Shown piece after piece: positions 1 through 9,180 of a DNA stretch of 64,000 nt. The translations under genes were made by a program, and so were the position numbers. The DNA is taken from positions 4,712,001 through 4,776,000 of the forward strand of contig CM074128.1 of the NCBI GenBank assembly GCA_037178625.1. The letters run 5' to 3'. This DNA is from Skeletonema tropicum (Eukaryota > Bacillariophyta > Thalassiosirophyceae > Thalassiosirales > Thalassiosiraceae). Each line of letters starts with the position of its first letter. The first letter of the stretch is position 1. The notes beneath the pieces are model-generated. The model was not told the DNA's origin. It searched no databases and saw nothing but the letters and a program-made list of their open reading frames with translations.

Positions 1-581
1 ATTGACTTGTATGGAGATATTTGGCAATAATTCGCACCCCGAATCAGCAGTTCGTTGATACATATATCGATAGTAACTTGTCGATAATTGTCGAGTCGAT
101 GGAGGGCAACAGTAGACGAGTAACCATCGATCGAAAATGAAGCGGTACAATATGTAAATATGTAGCTGAGTGAGCGTGACGAGCGTGATCACGTAATTGG
201 TTGATCGCGTGATTGATTGATCGCACGCAATCACTTACCTATGCAATCACGTGTTGATCGTCACGCGATCAATTACGCGTGACTTGTGAACCCACAACGG
301 ATCCAAGCCAAGCTAAGTACCTACGCCAGCAGAGGCCAGCATAGCATGCAGCCAGCGACATGATGATGTCGGGTGGTAGGCGACCATAGGAGACTACCAT
401 CGCAATAGTGTCATTAGTTCATCTGCTCACTGTCAACGTTACGCCGTGAATATCAGGACTTTCAGCCTCTTAATTACCCTACTTGCCTCAACAAATTACC
501 TCTAATATCACCCTTCAAATCAACATATCAATTTTCATACTAAGTGAACCATCATCCATTTCGTATCCAACACATCATATC
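1..581. other. Intergenic left edge with imperfect inverted repeat
   Basis: No convincing gene is visible. Around 170-290 the sequence is dense in GATCGC/ATCACG words, and two arms near 184-212 and 260-283 are imperfect reverse complements (TCACGCGATCAA-type core). The 5' flank of the following gene begins about 420-580. Nothing else can be supported here. Confidence 0.4.
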
Positions 582-2585
582 ATGACATCATCATCACCCC
601 CATCCTCATCCTGCCCATACCTCGACACCATCAACCGCACCCTCCTCGACTTTGACTTTGAACCCTCCTGCTCCATCACACTCGAATCCTCCCCCCACAT
701 TTACGGGTGCCTCGTCTGCGGTAAATTCTTTCGTGGCAAGGGCAAACAAACACCCGCCTACACACACTCCGTTGAGGAAGGACACTGTGTCTATGTTCAC
801 TTGACCAATGGAACATTCTGGTGTCTTCCCGACAATTATGAAATTGACAAATCTGAACCATCTCTACAAGATATACGCCTAGCACTACATCCCACCTTTA
901 CTTCGACACAAGTCCAACAATTGGACACTCAGACGGATTTGGTACGAGATTTATTTGGTAGACGATATCTACCGGGATATGTTGGTTTGAATAATTTGAA
1001 TAAGACGGATTATCTGAATTGCGTGGTGCAGGCATTGGGACATGTGCGGCCTCTGAGGGATTTCTTTTTGTTGGCTCCGAATGGGAATGATAGTGAGAGT
1101 GTGGCTGTCAATGGTGATACTGCTGCTGCTACTGCTGGATCGACGAATGGCAAACGAAAACTTACATCATCTTCTACATCAGCAACATCGTCATCAATAC
1201 CCTACGAAGAATTCTCACCAATCGCCAAATGCTTCTCCCTCCTCCTCCGTAACATGTGGTCCCCCCACCGCTTCAAATCCAATGTCGATCCACACATGCT
1301 CGTCCAGGCCGTATCGGTAGCATCCAACAAACGTTATCATGTAGGACAGCAGGCTGAGGCGGGGGAGTTTTTATCATGGTTATTGCATCAGTTGCATTTG
1401 GGTGTGGGTGGTTCGATTGTTCGACCGAATAAAAAGAAGAAGAAGAAAAAGAAGAGAAATGATAATAAGAGTGGTGGAAGTGGAAGTATCATTCATGAAA
1501 CATTCATGGGAAATGTCGAAATGACAACAGTTGTAACGAGACGGAAGCGACGAGGGGAAAAGGCTGCATTGGCCATGATGTTGAATAATGAAGGTGGAAG
1601 TGATGATGCTGCTGCATCATCAATGAATAACAACAATACTACTGCAAACGAAATTGATGCATTGGATGAAGATGACGATGATGATAGAGCAGGGAGTGAC
1701 GATGAAGAAACAATCGAACGGAAACGTCAACAACGTGAAATACTCAAATCACTCGCCGACGAAACAATTATTGAAGAAGAAGAGACTGTGACAGAAACAC
1801 AATTTTTGCAATTGACATTGGATATTCCGGAAAAGCCACTGTTTAAAGATGAGGATGGTGGATTGGTCATTCCACAGGAACCATTGGTAAATGTGTTGCG
1901 TAAGTTTGATGGGGTATCCTTTTCGGATGTGTTGGCTATGCATAATCAGCAGCAGCAGCAGCAGACGACGACGGAGAGTACGCAAGAGAATAATAATGGG
2001 ACAATTGTGTCCAAGAAACGACGGTACAAACTCAAGACACTGCCAAACTATTTAATTTTGCATCTAAGTCGATTCAAACGGAATGGGTTCTTTGTGGAGA
2101 AGAATCCTACAATTGTCATGTTCCCTGTCAAGAATTTTGATTTGTCGTCGTATGTATTCCCCGAAGGTGGAAGGAGGAGAGAGGTCCCAACTGAAGACCA
2201 AGTGAGAGCAATGAGTACAAAAGAATTGAAGAAGCTCTTGGTAGATTATGGACGTGAAGACGTTGCCAATAACGCCATTGAAAAGGATGAGCTTCTCCAG
2301 CACTGTCTTGACTTTGTATCTACCAGTCTTCCAGATCTTCTCGCCGACAAGTATGATCTCGTTGCCAACATTACACATGACATTCCAGCCGAGGTGGGAA
2401 GAGAGGGCACGAAGCACAATCCGTTGGAAGAGGGGAGTTATAGATGTCATGTACAACATAAGGCTACTGGACAATGGTATGAAATGCAGGATTTGGAGGT
2501 GAGAGAGACTATGCCTCAACTGATTGGGGTTAGTGAGAGCTACCTGTTGATCTTTGAGCGAAAAGGAGCAGCATCGAGTTCCTAA
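582..2585 (+). CDS. Sad1/USP39-type inactive ubiquitin-hydrolase-like splicing factor
   Basis: The 667-residue protein has the USP39/Sad1 layout: an N-terminal zf-UBP finger (CLVCG at about residues 43-47, followed by His-rich positions) and a USP-like fold. The Cys-box reads GLNNLNKTDYLN, with Asp (about residue 143) where active enzymes have the catalytic Cys. The C-terminal box reads EEGSYRCHV, with Ser where active enzymes have the GHY His. Both losses are typical of Sad1/USP39, which acts in tri-snRNP assembly and pre-mRNA splicing in the nucleus rather than deubiquitination. The ATG at 582 was preferred because the reading frame upstream of it begins only with a TTG. The middle is unusually long: a Lys run, an acidic run, a Gln run, and a KELKKLL...EKDEL helix pair between the USP motifs (about residues 540-575). 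It is a single open exon. Family assignment is confident; function is from the family. Confidence 0.88.
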   Translation: MTSSSPPSSSCPYLDTINRTLLDFDFEPSCSITLESSPHIYGCLVCGKFFRGKGKQTPAYTHSVEEGHCVYVHLTNGTFWCLPDNYEIDKSEPSLQDIRLALHPTFTSTQVQQLDTQTDLVRDLFGRRYLPGYVGLNNLNKTDYLNCVVQALGHVRPLRDFFLLAPNGNDSESVAVNGDTAAATAGSTNGKRKLTSSSTSATSSSIPYEEFSPIAKCFSLLLRNMWSPHRFKSNVDPHMLVQAVSVASNKRYHVGQQAEAGEFLSWLLHQLHLGVGGSIVRPNKKKKKKKKRNDNKSGGSGSIIHETFMGNVEMTTVVTRRKRRGEKAALAMMLNNEGGSDDAAASSMNNNNTTANEIDALDEDDDDDRAGSDDEETIERKRQQREILKSLADETIIEEEETVTETQFLQLTLDIPEKPLFKDEDGGLVIPQEPLVNVLRKFDGVSFSDVLAMHNQQQQQQTTTESTQENNNGTIVSKKRRYKLKTLPNYLILHLSRFKRNGFFVEKNPTIVMFPVKNFDLSSYVFPEGGRRREVPTEDQVRAMSTKELKKLLVDYGREDVANNAIEKDELLQHCLDFVSTSLPDLLADKYDLVANITHDIPAEVGREGTKHNPLEEGSYRCHVQHKATGQWYEMQDLEVRETMPQLIGVSESYLLIFERKGAASSS

Positions 2586-2873
2586 CATGTGATAATCGAG
2601 ATGAACTACATAGCTATATATAAAATGAATGATTCAGCTGATCGCTACCTGTGGGTGTGGAATAAATAGACCTATTTGCAAGAACTGCCTTATGAATATT
2701 ATCATGTTTGACAGTAGTACTCCAATCATCAGTCCAGGAGGACATACTTTCAACTTGCGCTCTAAACACAAGCCAAATCTATAGGTTATACCTTACCAGT
2801 CTTATAGCCACTCATGGAAAACAGCAACTGCTAATATTTAATGTCTTTCACAAACTTAAAAACTTTACCAGGC

Positions 2874-4343
2874 TTAGGACATATTACCGATGACGTGCTT
2901 GTCAAATATACATGCATCGCCGCAAGTAGTGACCCATTCTGGTGGGCCTCCATCTGTCGAAACTTCTGCACGAAAGAGATGGTTTTGTCCAAACCCCATG
3001 GCAATTCTTGACTTTGCGATGAAACCACTAAATGAAGACGCTGGATTACCAATGAATACATTGCTCATGATGGCCAAAGTGAGATCTCCACCAATCCAGG
3101 AAGCAGTCTCAGGCACCACCCGTAACATTGGTCCTATCTCTGGATCTTCCGACAGCCTCTGAGCCACTGAAGGGTCCTGCCCATCAGTAATCAACACGAT
3201 GGGATGATTGAGCATTCCAAGTGGTCTCAAGATTGACTTGACATACTCGGGTTGCATGTTTAACGCAGCAGTGGGGTGACAACCCGACCCTCTTCTCATT
3301 CTTTGCATCAGCCGGATTCCAGGTGCACCTTCTAGGTGGCGATTGTGGATCGCAGAATACATAACATTCGCGCTTTCGTCTCCAAAGATTGCATTGATAT
3401 CGGAACACATGCTATGTTGAGGTCCAAAGTTGTAATGACGGAATAGCTTCTGTATAAATTGTGACTGAGAGGCTACGTACTCATCCAAAGGTAGCTCTGA
3501 TTGGTAATCGAACAAGATTTTCGTGACCTTGACTGAATTGCGTGAATTCACATTATGTGGGTAAATGCTCCAACCTTTCAGATCCTCGCCAGGTTGAATG
3601 ATCTTGACGCAAAATTCTTTCTCAAACTTGGCTGCCCAATCATGATCGGAGCCAGAATTGAACCACATCTGATTCAGCATCTCAAAGACCCACGAATTAG
3701 CTCCAATGGCCAGATTGTAATCCTTATCACGAGCCATTTGAAGCGCATGCAAGAACTCTATGAGGTTATTTCCGGTTCTTCCCTGTGCAAGGTCTCCTTG
3801 AATGAGAAGCAGCTTATTCGAGTTTGCCCCCGGACAGGTATTTTCCACTTCTTTGAAATTCTCAAGAAGAGCGAGATCATGTGTAGTGCCCACGTTCGTT
3901 TGCCGCCCACAGACAGAGAGTCCAAGCTGAAATTCCAATTCCTGTTCCTTGCCCAGCATCTCCGCTCTGTGTTTGTCCAACAACTCCGCTCTTAAAAGCT
4001 GTTCATTTTGTTGCTTCTCATTTAACTCAGAGTATATATCTGGGTTCTTATATCTACTGTACCAAATCTCCTGTGATTGAAGGAGACTTGATTGGCTAGT
4101 CTCAAATTCTGATTGTAATGGCGTTGACGCTGCCAGTTCGAGTTGTTCTCCACTCGAATCACTCCGCACATACGATGTCTTGGGATCTGAGAATTCGTTC
4201 AGGTTATGAACAATATTTTGGCCAAAGCTCAATCGCCGATTGGCAGGTTCAAAAGTTTCCTGCCTTTTGATAATTGCAACCAAGGCAGATAGCGCCAAGG
4301 CGACGGGAAGAATGACACGAGAGGGGCTGCGACGCGGCCACAT
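2874..4343 (-). CDS. Type II membrane fucosyltransferase-like glycosyltransferase
   Basis: The 489-residue protein starts with a short basic stretch and one hydrophobic segment (about residues 10-26), the layout of a Golgi type II signal anchor. A coiled, Gln/Glu-rich stem follows (about 80-140). The lumenal part carries GRTGNN (188-193), matching the GRxGNxL nucleotide-sugar loop of GT11/O-fucosyltransferase-like folds, and a late PASSFSGFIAKSR segment typical of their C-terminal donor site. Exact sugar and acceptor cannot be read from the sequence. The gene is divergent from the GT90 gene at 5325 and its first 32 residues are 27/32 identical to that protein's leader although the catalytic domains are unrelated. 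No intron is needed. Confidence 0.65.
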   Translation of the reverse strand: MWPRRSPSRVILPVALALSALVAIIKRQETFEPANRRLSFGQNIVHNLNEFSDPKTSYVRSDSSGEQLELAASTPLQSEFETSQSSLLQSQEIWYSRYKNPDIYSELNEKQQNEQLLRAELLDKHRAEMLGKEQELEFQLGLSVCGRQTNVGTTHDLALLENFKEVENTCPGANSNKLLLIQGDLAQGRTGNNLIEFLHALQMARDKDYNLAIGANSWVFEMLNQMWFNSGSDHDWAAKFEKEFCVKIIQPGEDLKGWSIYPHNVNSRNSVKVTKILFDYQSELPLDEYVASQSQFIQKLFRHYNFGPQHSMCSDINAIFGDESANVMYSAIHNRHLEGAPGIRLMQRMRRGSGCHPTAALNMQPEYVKSILRPLGMLNHPIVLITDGQDPSVAQRLSEDPEIGPMLRVVPETASWIGGDLTLAIMSNVFIGNPASSFSGFIAKSRIAMGFGQNHLFRAEVSTDGGPPEWVTTCGDACIFDKHVIGNMS

Positions 4344-5324
4344 TTGTCTGTTGTTGTGCTTGGAGGCAGGCGGACGTCGAGGGGAGCGCTAGAGCTGCGT
4401 GAGATGTCGATGCCGTGCAGTAAGCAGTAAGCAAGTGTATCTGTGGTGAGGTTGCGGTCACGGTCACAGTCACAGACACAGAGAGAACAGAGCTCGCAGG
4501 CCGTTCTGTATATTGTATGTACCACGCACAATGTTCGTGAATAACTCAATGATGGCAACTGAGCACTTTATTTCTTTCTTTATGACTCTGGCTAATGATG
4601 AAGTCATTCTAATGACTTTTTAGTATGACGCGACGGAGATGTACCACGGTTGCGGATGGGAAGAAAAATGTGAAAGATAATAAATACTTCATACGACTTG
4701 GAATCCGTCTCATCCGCTTCCAACACACATCATTATACTACTTAATTCCTACGTTGTTATAAATAAGGTCATTAAAGATAGAACACCGTACGTCTTTGAT
4801 TCCTATCTGGTATTAGGACAAAGTCATAAAGATGATTCCCAAGGTCATAGGATGACCATTGAATTGTCTTCAGGAAGACAAGTCAAGTGCCGTATTGATT
4901 CTATACTCCACATGATTTTGTCGCTTTACACTTTTTATGTACGACAAAGAATGAGTTCTCACATATTACCTCTTTTTACAAACCTGGCATGTTTGTCTTA
5001 CTATGTACTTATAGCCCTCTGCTCCATCTTCTTCCATTCCGGTAGTCTTCCGGTACATACTTATCTTTCAACCGGAGGAAAGAATCGCCTCACACAGTCA
5101 CTCGGTAATCTATGCCGATGACCCCACATTGTACAGAATCTGACCGAATCTGTGAGTTACTCACGAACGAACACAAGGGTAGTGCTCTACACAAGGACAT
5201 GCCTGTGCTTCTATGACCGCATTCTACCGCATTGCAACGCATATGCATAGAAGAACTGTCTTCTAGCTTCAACAACTCACCGCAGCGTTCGACCCTCTCT
5301 CCTGAACCTCTTGCACAACATATT
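4344..5324. other. Divergent intergenic region between two glycosyltransferase genes
   Basis: About 980 bp separates the two leader-sharing genes, so it should contain both promoters. I see no gene in it; open frames here are short and without recognisable content. It includes one perfect copy of the 10-mer ATTCCTACGT at 4745-4754, which recurs elsewhere in the window. Confidence 0.5.
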
Positions 5325-7010
5325 ATGTGGTCTCATCGTAGCCCTTCTCGTGTGATTCTTCCCGTCGCCTTGGCGCTATTTGCCTTGGTTGCGATTCTCC
5401 AAAGGCAGGAAACTTTTGAATCTGGCGTCGAACGACGATTGGGCTTGCCTAGCATCGCCGGAAGTGATGTCTCAGATCCCAAGTCGTCATCTCTGCGGAC
5501 GATCAAGACATACAAAGATCTAGTGAATGAAGACTCTCCTCTTCCACCATATTCTATCAAGGATGTGATTGCCTCTGCAGGTCAATTTCAATCGAGGTAT
5601 GCGTTACTTCGCTATGACCCTGGGAGCGACAAGTTCATCGGCTACTACTCAAATAATCATTTGTATGTGTCTGGTTGCTCCAAGATGAACTATGCAATCA
5701 AACAGTTGACCATGATATTGAGAGCTTTGTTCCCTGATCGATTCACACCAGACAACTCTGAGCTTGTGTTGGCTATTGAAGCGGGTGACTATCCGGACGT
5801 CATGCCTTACAGAGTATGTGTGGTGAAAAATCCGAACAAACCTTGTAACAAAAAGTTTCTCTCCGGTGCACCAATCATGGCCTTTGGCTCCATTTTCTCC
5901 AATCCATTGTTCCCGAACCAGATGGCCTTTCCTATGCCTGGAGATCATTTGACTTGCATGTTACGTTGGGTCACTAGGAAAGAAATCTGTCCCTTTTTCC
6001 ATCCCCGTGCAGAATGGCCTGATCTCTCATGGGAGGAACTCAATCCCCAGCTTGTGTGGAGGGGTACTGACTTTAACTTCATATCGATTCAAAAGCATCA
6101 TGAGAGGCCCGCGTTTGACGAATATTACGGTGATGCCGAGTCTGAACCAAGTGATGAACAAGACGAAGTCGCAATTGAAATGCTGAAGCATAACTTCAAC
6201 AATCTTCTTCCACGTTGGCAAGGGGCAGTGTTGACTGCAGAAGCTGAGATTGAAGCGCGTCGCACTAATACTGTACCAAAGTTGAACATGAAGTTTCCTA
6301 GTACCAGCCTCAAGGATCAAAGGTGGGGTCATACTGGCTTTGGTGGTGTTGGTGAGCGCATGCCAAAATCTGAGCTCGCAACTTACAAGTATCACATTGA
6401 CATTGGTGGCGGTGGAGGAACTACTTGGACCGGTACGTTGTGTCGCCAATTTCATTTTGACAGAATAGATTGAATACACTCATAGAACCACTCCTCGTTT
6501 CTCTCAAAAATTGCAGGTACGGTCGATAAACTCATGATGCCCGGGCTATTGTTCCATCACGAGACTGTTTCCAAGGACTACATTCATGACGACATCGAAC
6601 CATGGGTACACTACGTGCCTGTCAAGTCGGACCTATCTGATGTGGTGGAGAAGCTTGAGTGGGCTGAGAACCATCCAGTACAAGCAAAGCTTATTGCTGA
6701 GAATGCCTCTCAGTTCATGGCGAAGTTGAATACGGCAGAAGGATTCGAAGAATTTTTCATGAAGCATATGGTGAATCCTTTGGTGAAGATTATTGAGGCG
6801 TATCAGCCAATGAACCTCAGAAATGAAGAGGAATGGAATAAAGTGTTTCCGGGATTGGGAGGAGATCAGTGGACGCCGTTGATTGAATGTGATGGTATTA
6901 GTAAGGACTGCAGTATTTTACAGGCTGCAAAGAATTATGATGAAAGAGATCCTTCGCATACACCTCTCAACAAAATCCATTGGGGCGCGAACACTTCCAA
7001 CAAGAAGTAA
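5325..7010 (+). CDS. GT90/CAP10-family O-glycosyltransferase, two exons
   Basis: Exons 5325..6432 and 6517..7010 join in phase 1 to give 533 residues. The first exon otherwise runs into a stop inside the intron. The join restores the GT90/CAP10 signature: HIDIGGGGGTTWTG (exon 1 end), then KLMMPGLLFHHET and EPWVHYVPVKSDLSDVVEKL (exon 2), matching the family's HIDG...S.R...L...SLVLK and W..YVP.K.DLSDL blocks. Family members transfer glucose, xylose or similar sugars to proteins or polysaccharides in the secretory pathway. An N-terminal anchor (VILPVALALFALVAI) makes it a type II membrane protein and is shared with the divergent gene at 2874-4343. ATG 5325 was chosen because it begins that shared leader; the frame is open upstream. 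The 84-bp intron has GGTACG at both junctions. Confidence 0.85.
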
Positions 7011-7160
7011 ATGTCGAACTATGGTAGTCATAATGCATTATTTGTGTGTTTGGGTGCAATCTAATTGTACTCTAATTATATAAGATAGGATTATTATTAT
7101 AAGATCCACTTTATATCCCGAACTCAAGAATTCGTTATGTGCTAGAGATATCAACCACTG

Positions 7161-8750
7161 CTAAGAGAGCAACTTTACGACGCCATTCCCATGCAGAAGT
7201 CCAACAACGACAATAACTTTCACCCAGTCATCATCATCACTTCCAGCAGGTATGCTGTTGAGATTGACGCTGTCCCACTTTTTGGCAATCATATATCCAT
7301 CCTTTGTCACAGAGATCGAACTCGACTCATCATCAATTGTGAAGTCACCTCCACCTTCAATAGTCACACCTATCTTTCTATCACCAGAAATAGGCCGTTT
7401 CCCTTCTTTCAAGTCAACAATAGATGCAAGAGCCCCTCTCCTTTCAAAGATTATGTCGGCATATCTCCCTTCGAGGCCGTTGATGGAGGCTGCACTGTAG
7501 AATTTGTTGGTGCATCTAACACAACCAAATTGAGGTGATGATGACGGCGAAGAAGAAGAAGAAGATGATGATATGTAATCTTCATTTTTTGTCACCGAGT
7601 CAATCATTTTGAGCCACCGTGGTTCAAACAAGTTGAGCACTCGTTTCTTTCCTTGAATCAATGGTCGTTTCAGTGTGAATAAAGGTAGTTCTGTCTTTGG
7701 ATCAAATGACGACGACCTCATTCTTCTCTCTTCGTTCTCATTCACTGTATTGACACTAAACTCCCACCGCTTACGAATAAAGGTCCCATTCTTCAATGAA
7801 CGCAGTACATCCCACGCCCGAATAGTGCTATTTGCCAATATCTCATCCCGCTCCACAATGACAGTGTTGAATAGAAAACACGAGACAAAGAATGACAAGA
7901 CAATCGATATGGATGTTTCCAAGACATTCCACACTGCGTCGAGTACACCAACACTGCTGCTGATGCTGCTGCTTCCGTAAGCGATAGATGCAGCAGCTTC
8001 ATTGTTGTGTACAAGGAGCGCAAGTGCTGCTATGACTAGCGCAGGTGAGCTGGATACAGCAAGAGGAGTCAACTTGTTGGGGTCCATTCGAAATGTATCA
8101 ACGAGTCTGATACGCGACGTTGTTGTTGTTGTTGATATCTCTGATGTCATAATATCCGGTAGTACCGAAGTGATCAACGGTGTAGGAGAATACGCCTCGA
8201 CACGAAACAAATCTTGCACCAAGCGTTGTTGTGTCTCTTGAGCATATTCATCACCTAGAAACAAGGGAATGTCCATTTCTTGACAGGTTGTTATTGCCGC
8301 TACAAAGTCTGACCCGTACAGCAATTCCTTTTCATTTGGTGTTGTATCGACTGCGTCTGGAGAAGAAGACTGTGAATTATTATTTCCATCTGCATCAAAT
8401 CCATAATATTGCTTGGTCAGACGTAACACCCGCTCTGGATCAAGCTCGAGAACCACACCATCGGGTTGAACTTGTGTAATGAGTGATGTAACCTCGGCTG
8501 CTGAGCTGCATCGAAAGTGGGATGTACCAATGACAAACACTTGTAGTTTTTTGGATGGATCATTTATGTAACCTATGTGAGGCGAGTCGATTATGTCATC
8601 GTAGGTATTACATGATGTCGTTTGAGTCGAAGAAGAAGTTGGAGATTTTGATGGAGGCAATACAGCCATCGAAGTTGCTCTTTGAACAAAGACAAAGAGA
8701 TATAGTAGCATCAGTAGCATTGCAGGGAATACGCTCATGAGTCTCGTCAT
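7161..8750 (-). CDS. TraB/PrgY-family membrane protein with LON-like insertion
   Basis: The 529-residue protein opens with a hydrophobic signal (about 5-28). TraB-family motifs follow: VFVIGTSHFRCSSAAEV (71-87) and VVLELDPERV (99-108), then VERDEILA (298-305) and a C-terminal VIVVVGLLHGNGV (510-522), equivalent to the family's VVGxxHxxG end. Two hydrophobic stretches (about 232-255 and 276-298) suggest membrane spans. Between RDE and the terminal GxxH motif there is an extra segment, LPLFTLKRP...RVLNLFEPRWLKMID (353-382), which resembles the start of the LON N-terminal (PUA-like) domain, followed by a Ser-rich linker. TraB/PrgY/GumN proteins are thought to be membrane-associated and metalloprotease-like; the eukaryotic role here is unknown. 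The gene is convergent with the GT90 gene. Confidence 0.72.
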   Translation of the reverse strand: MTRLMSVFPAMLLMLLYLFVFVQRATSMAVLPPSKSPTSSSTQTTSCNTYDDIIDSPHIGYINDPSKKLQVFVIGTSHFRCSSAAEVTSLITQVQPDGVVLELDPERVLRLTKQYYGFDADGNNNSQSSSPDAVDTTPNEKELLYGSDFVAAITTCQEMDIPLFLGDEYAQETQQRLVQDLFRVEAYSPTPLITSVLPDIMTSEISTTTTTSRIRLVDTFRMDPNKLTPLAVSSSPALVIAALALLVHNNEAAASIAYGSSSISSSVGVLDAVWNVLETSISIVLSFFVSCFLFNTVIVERDEILANSTIRAWDVLRSLKNGTFIRKRWEFSVNTVNENEERRMRSSSFDPKTELPLFTLKRPLIQGKKRVLNLFEPRWLKMIDSVTKNEDYISSSSSSSSPSSSPQFGCVRCTNKFYSAASINGLEGRYADIIFERRGALASIVDLKEGKRPISGDRKIGVTIEGGGDFTIDDESSSISVTKDGYMIAKKWDSVNLNSIPAGSDDDDWVKVIVVVGLLHGNGVVKLLS

Positions 8751-9180
8751 TTTGCTTAGTAAGTTACCCAGGCTATACTGCTGTTAGAGAGTCTGAGCGT
8801 CCTTACCATAAGTAGTTGTAGTGAAGCAGAACGAGCTATATGATAATGAGTGAGGTGAGATGATGACAAAGCGAAATGATTCAAATAGAGGGCTAATAAA
8901 GAGGGCTATAAACGTTTCCTCCCTTGCATTTCCGTCAACGTAGGAATGAAGTATGTTTTGGTACAATAGCGACGTCGAACATTTGGTAATGAAACGGGCC
9001 TTTTCCCTGGAACGCTTTTTGTGACTCATCCAAACTGGGAAAAAATCTGCGCCAAGCGATGCATGATGCATGCAACATGCAAAGCTGCTGCATCAACATC
9101 TCTCAGCACACAGATCAATAGACCATTCATAGACTATCACCACTGCCATTGCATTCCGAGACTAATCCTTAGCAACCAAA
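8751..9180. other. Divergent promoter region
   Basis: This 430-bp stretch lies between the TraB-family gene and the dienelactone hydrolase gene and should contain both promoters. No gene is visible. It holds one ACGTAGGAAT (8938-8947), the inverse of the recurrent ATTCCTACGT word. Confidence 0.45.

Noticed and set aside
483..581. Extension of the Sad1/USP39 frame upstream of 582
   Set aside because: It begins with TTG and adds 33 residues without family similarity; the ATG at 582 is preferred.
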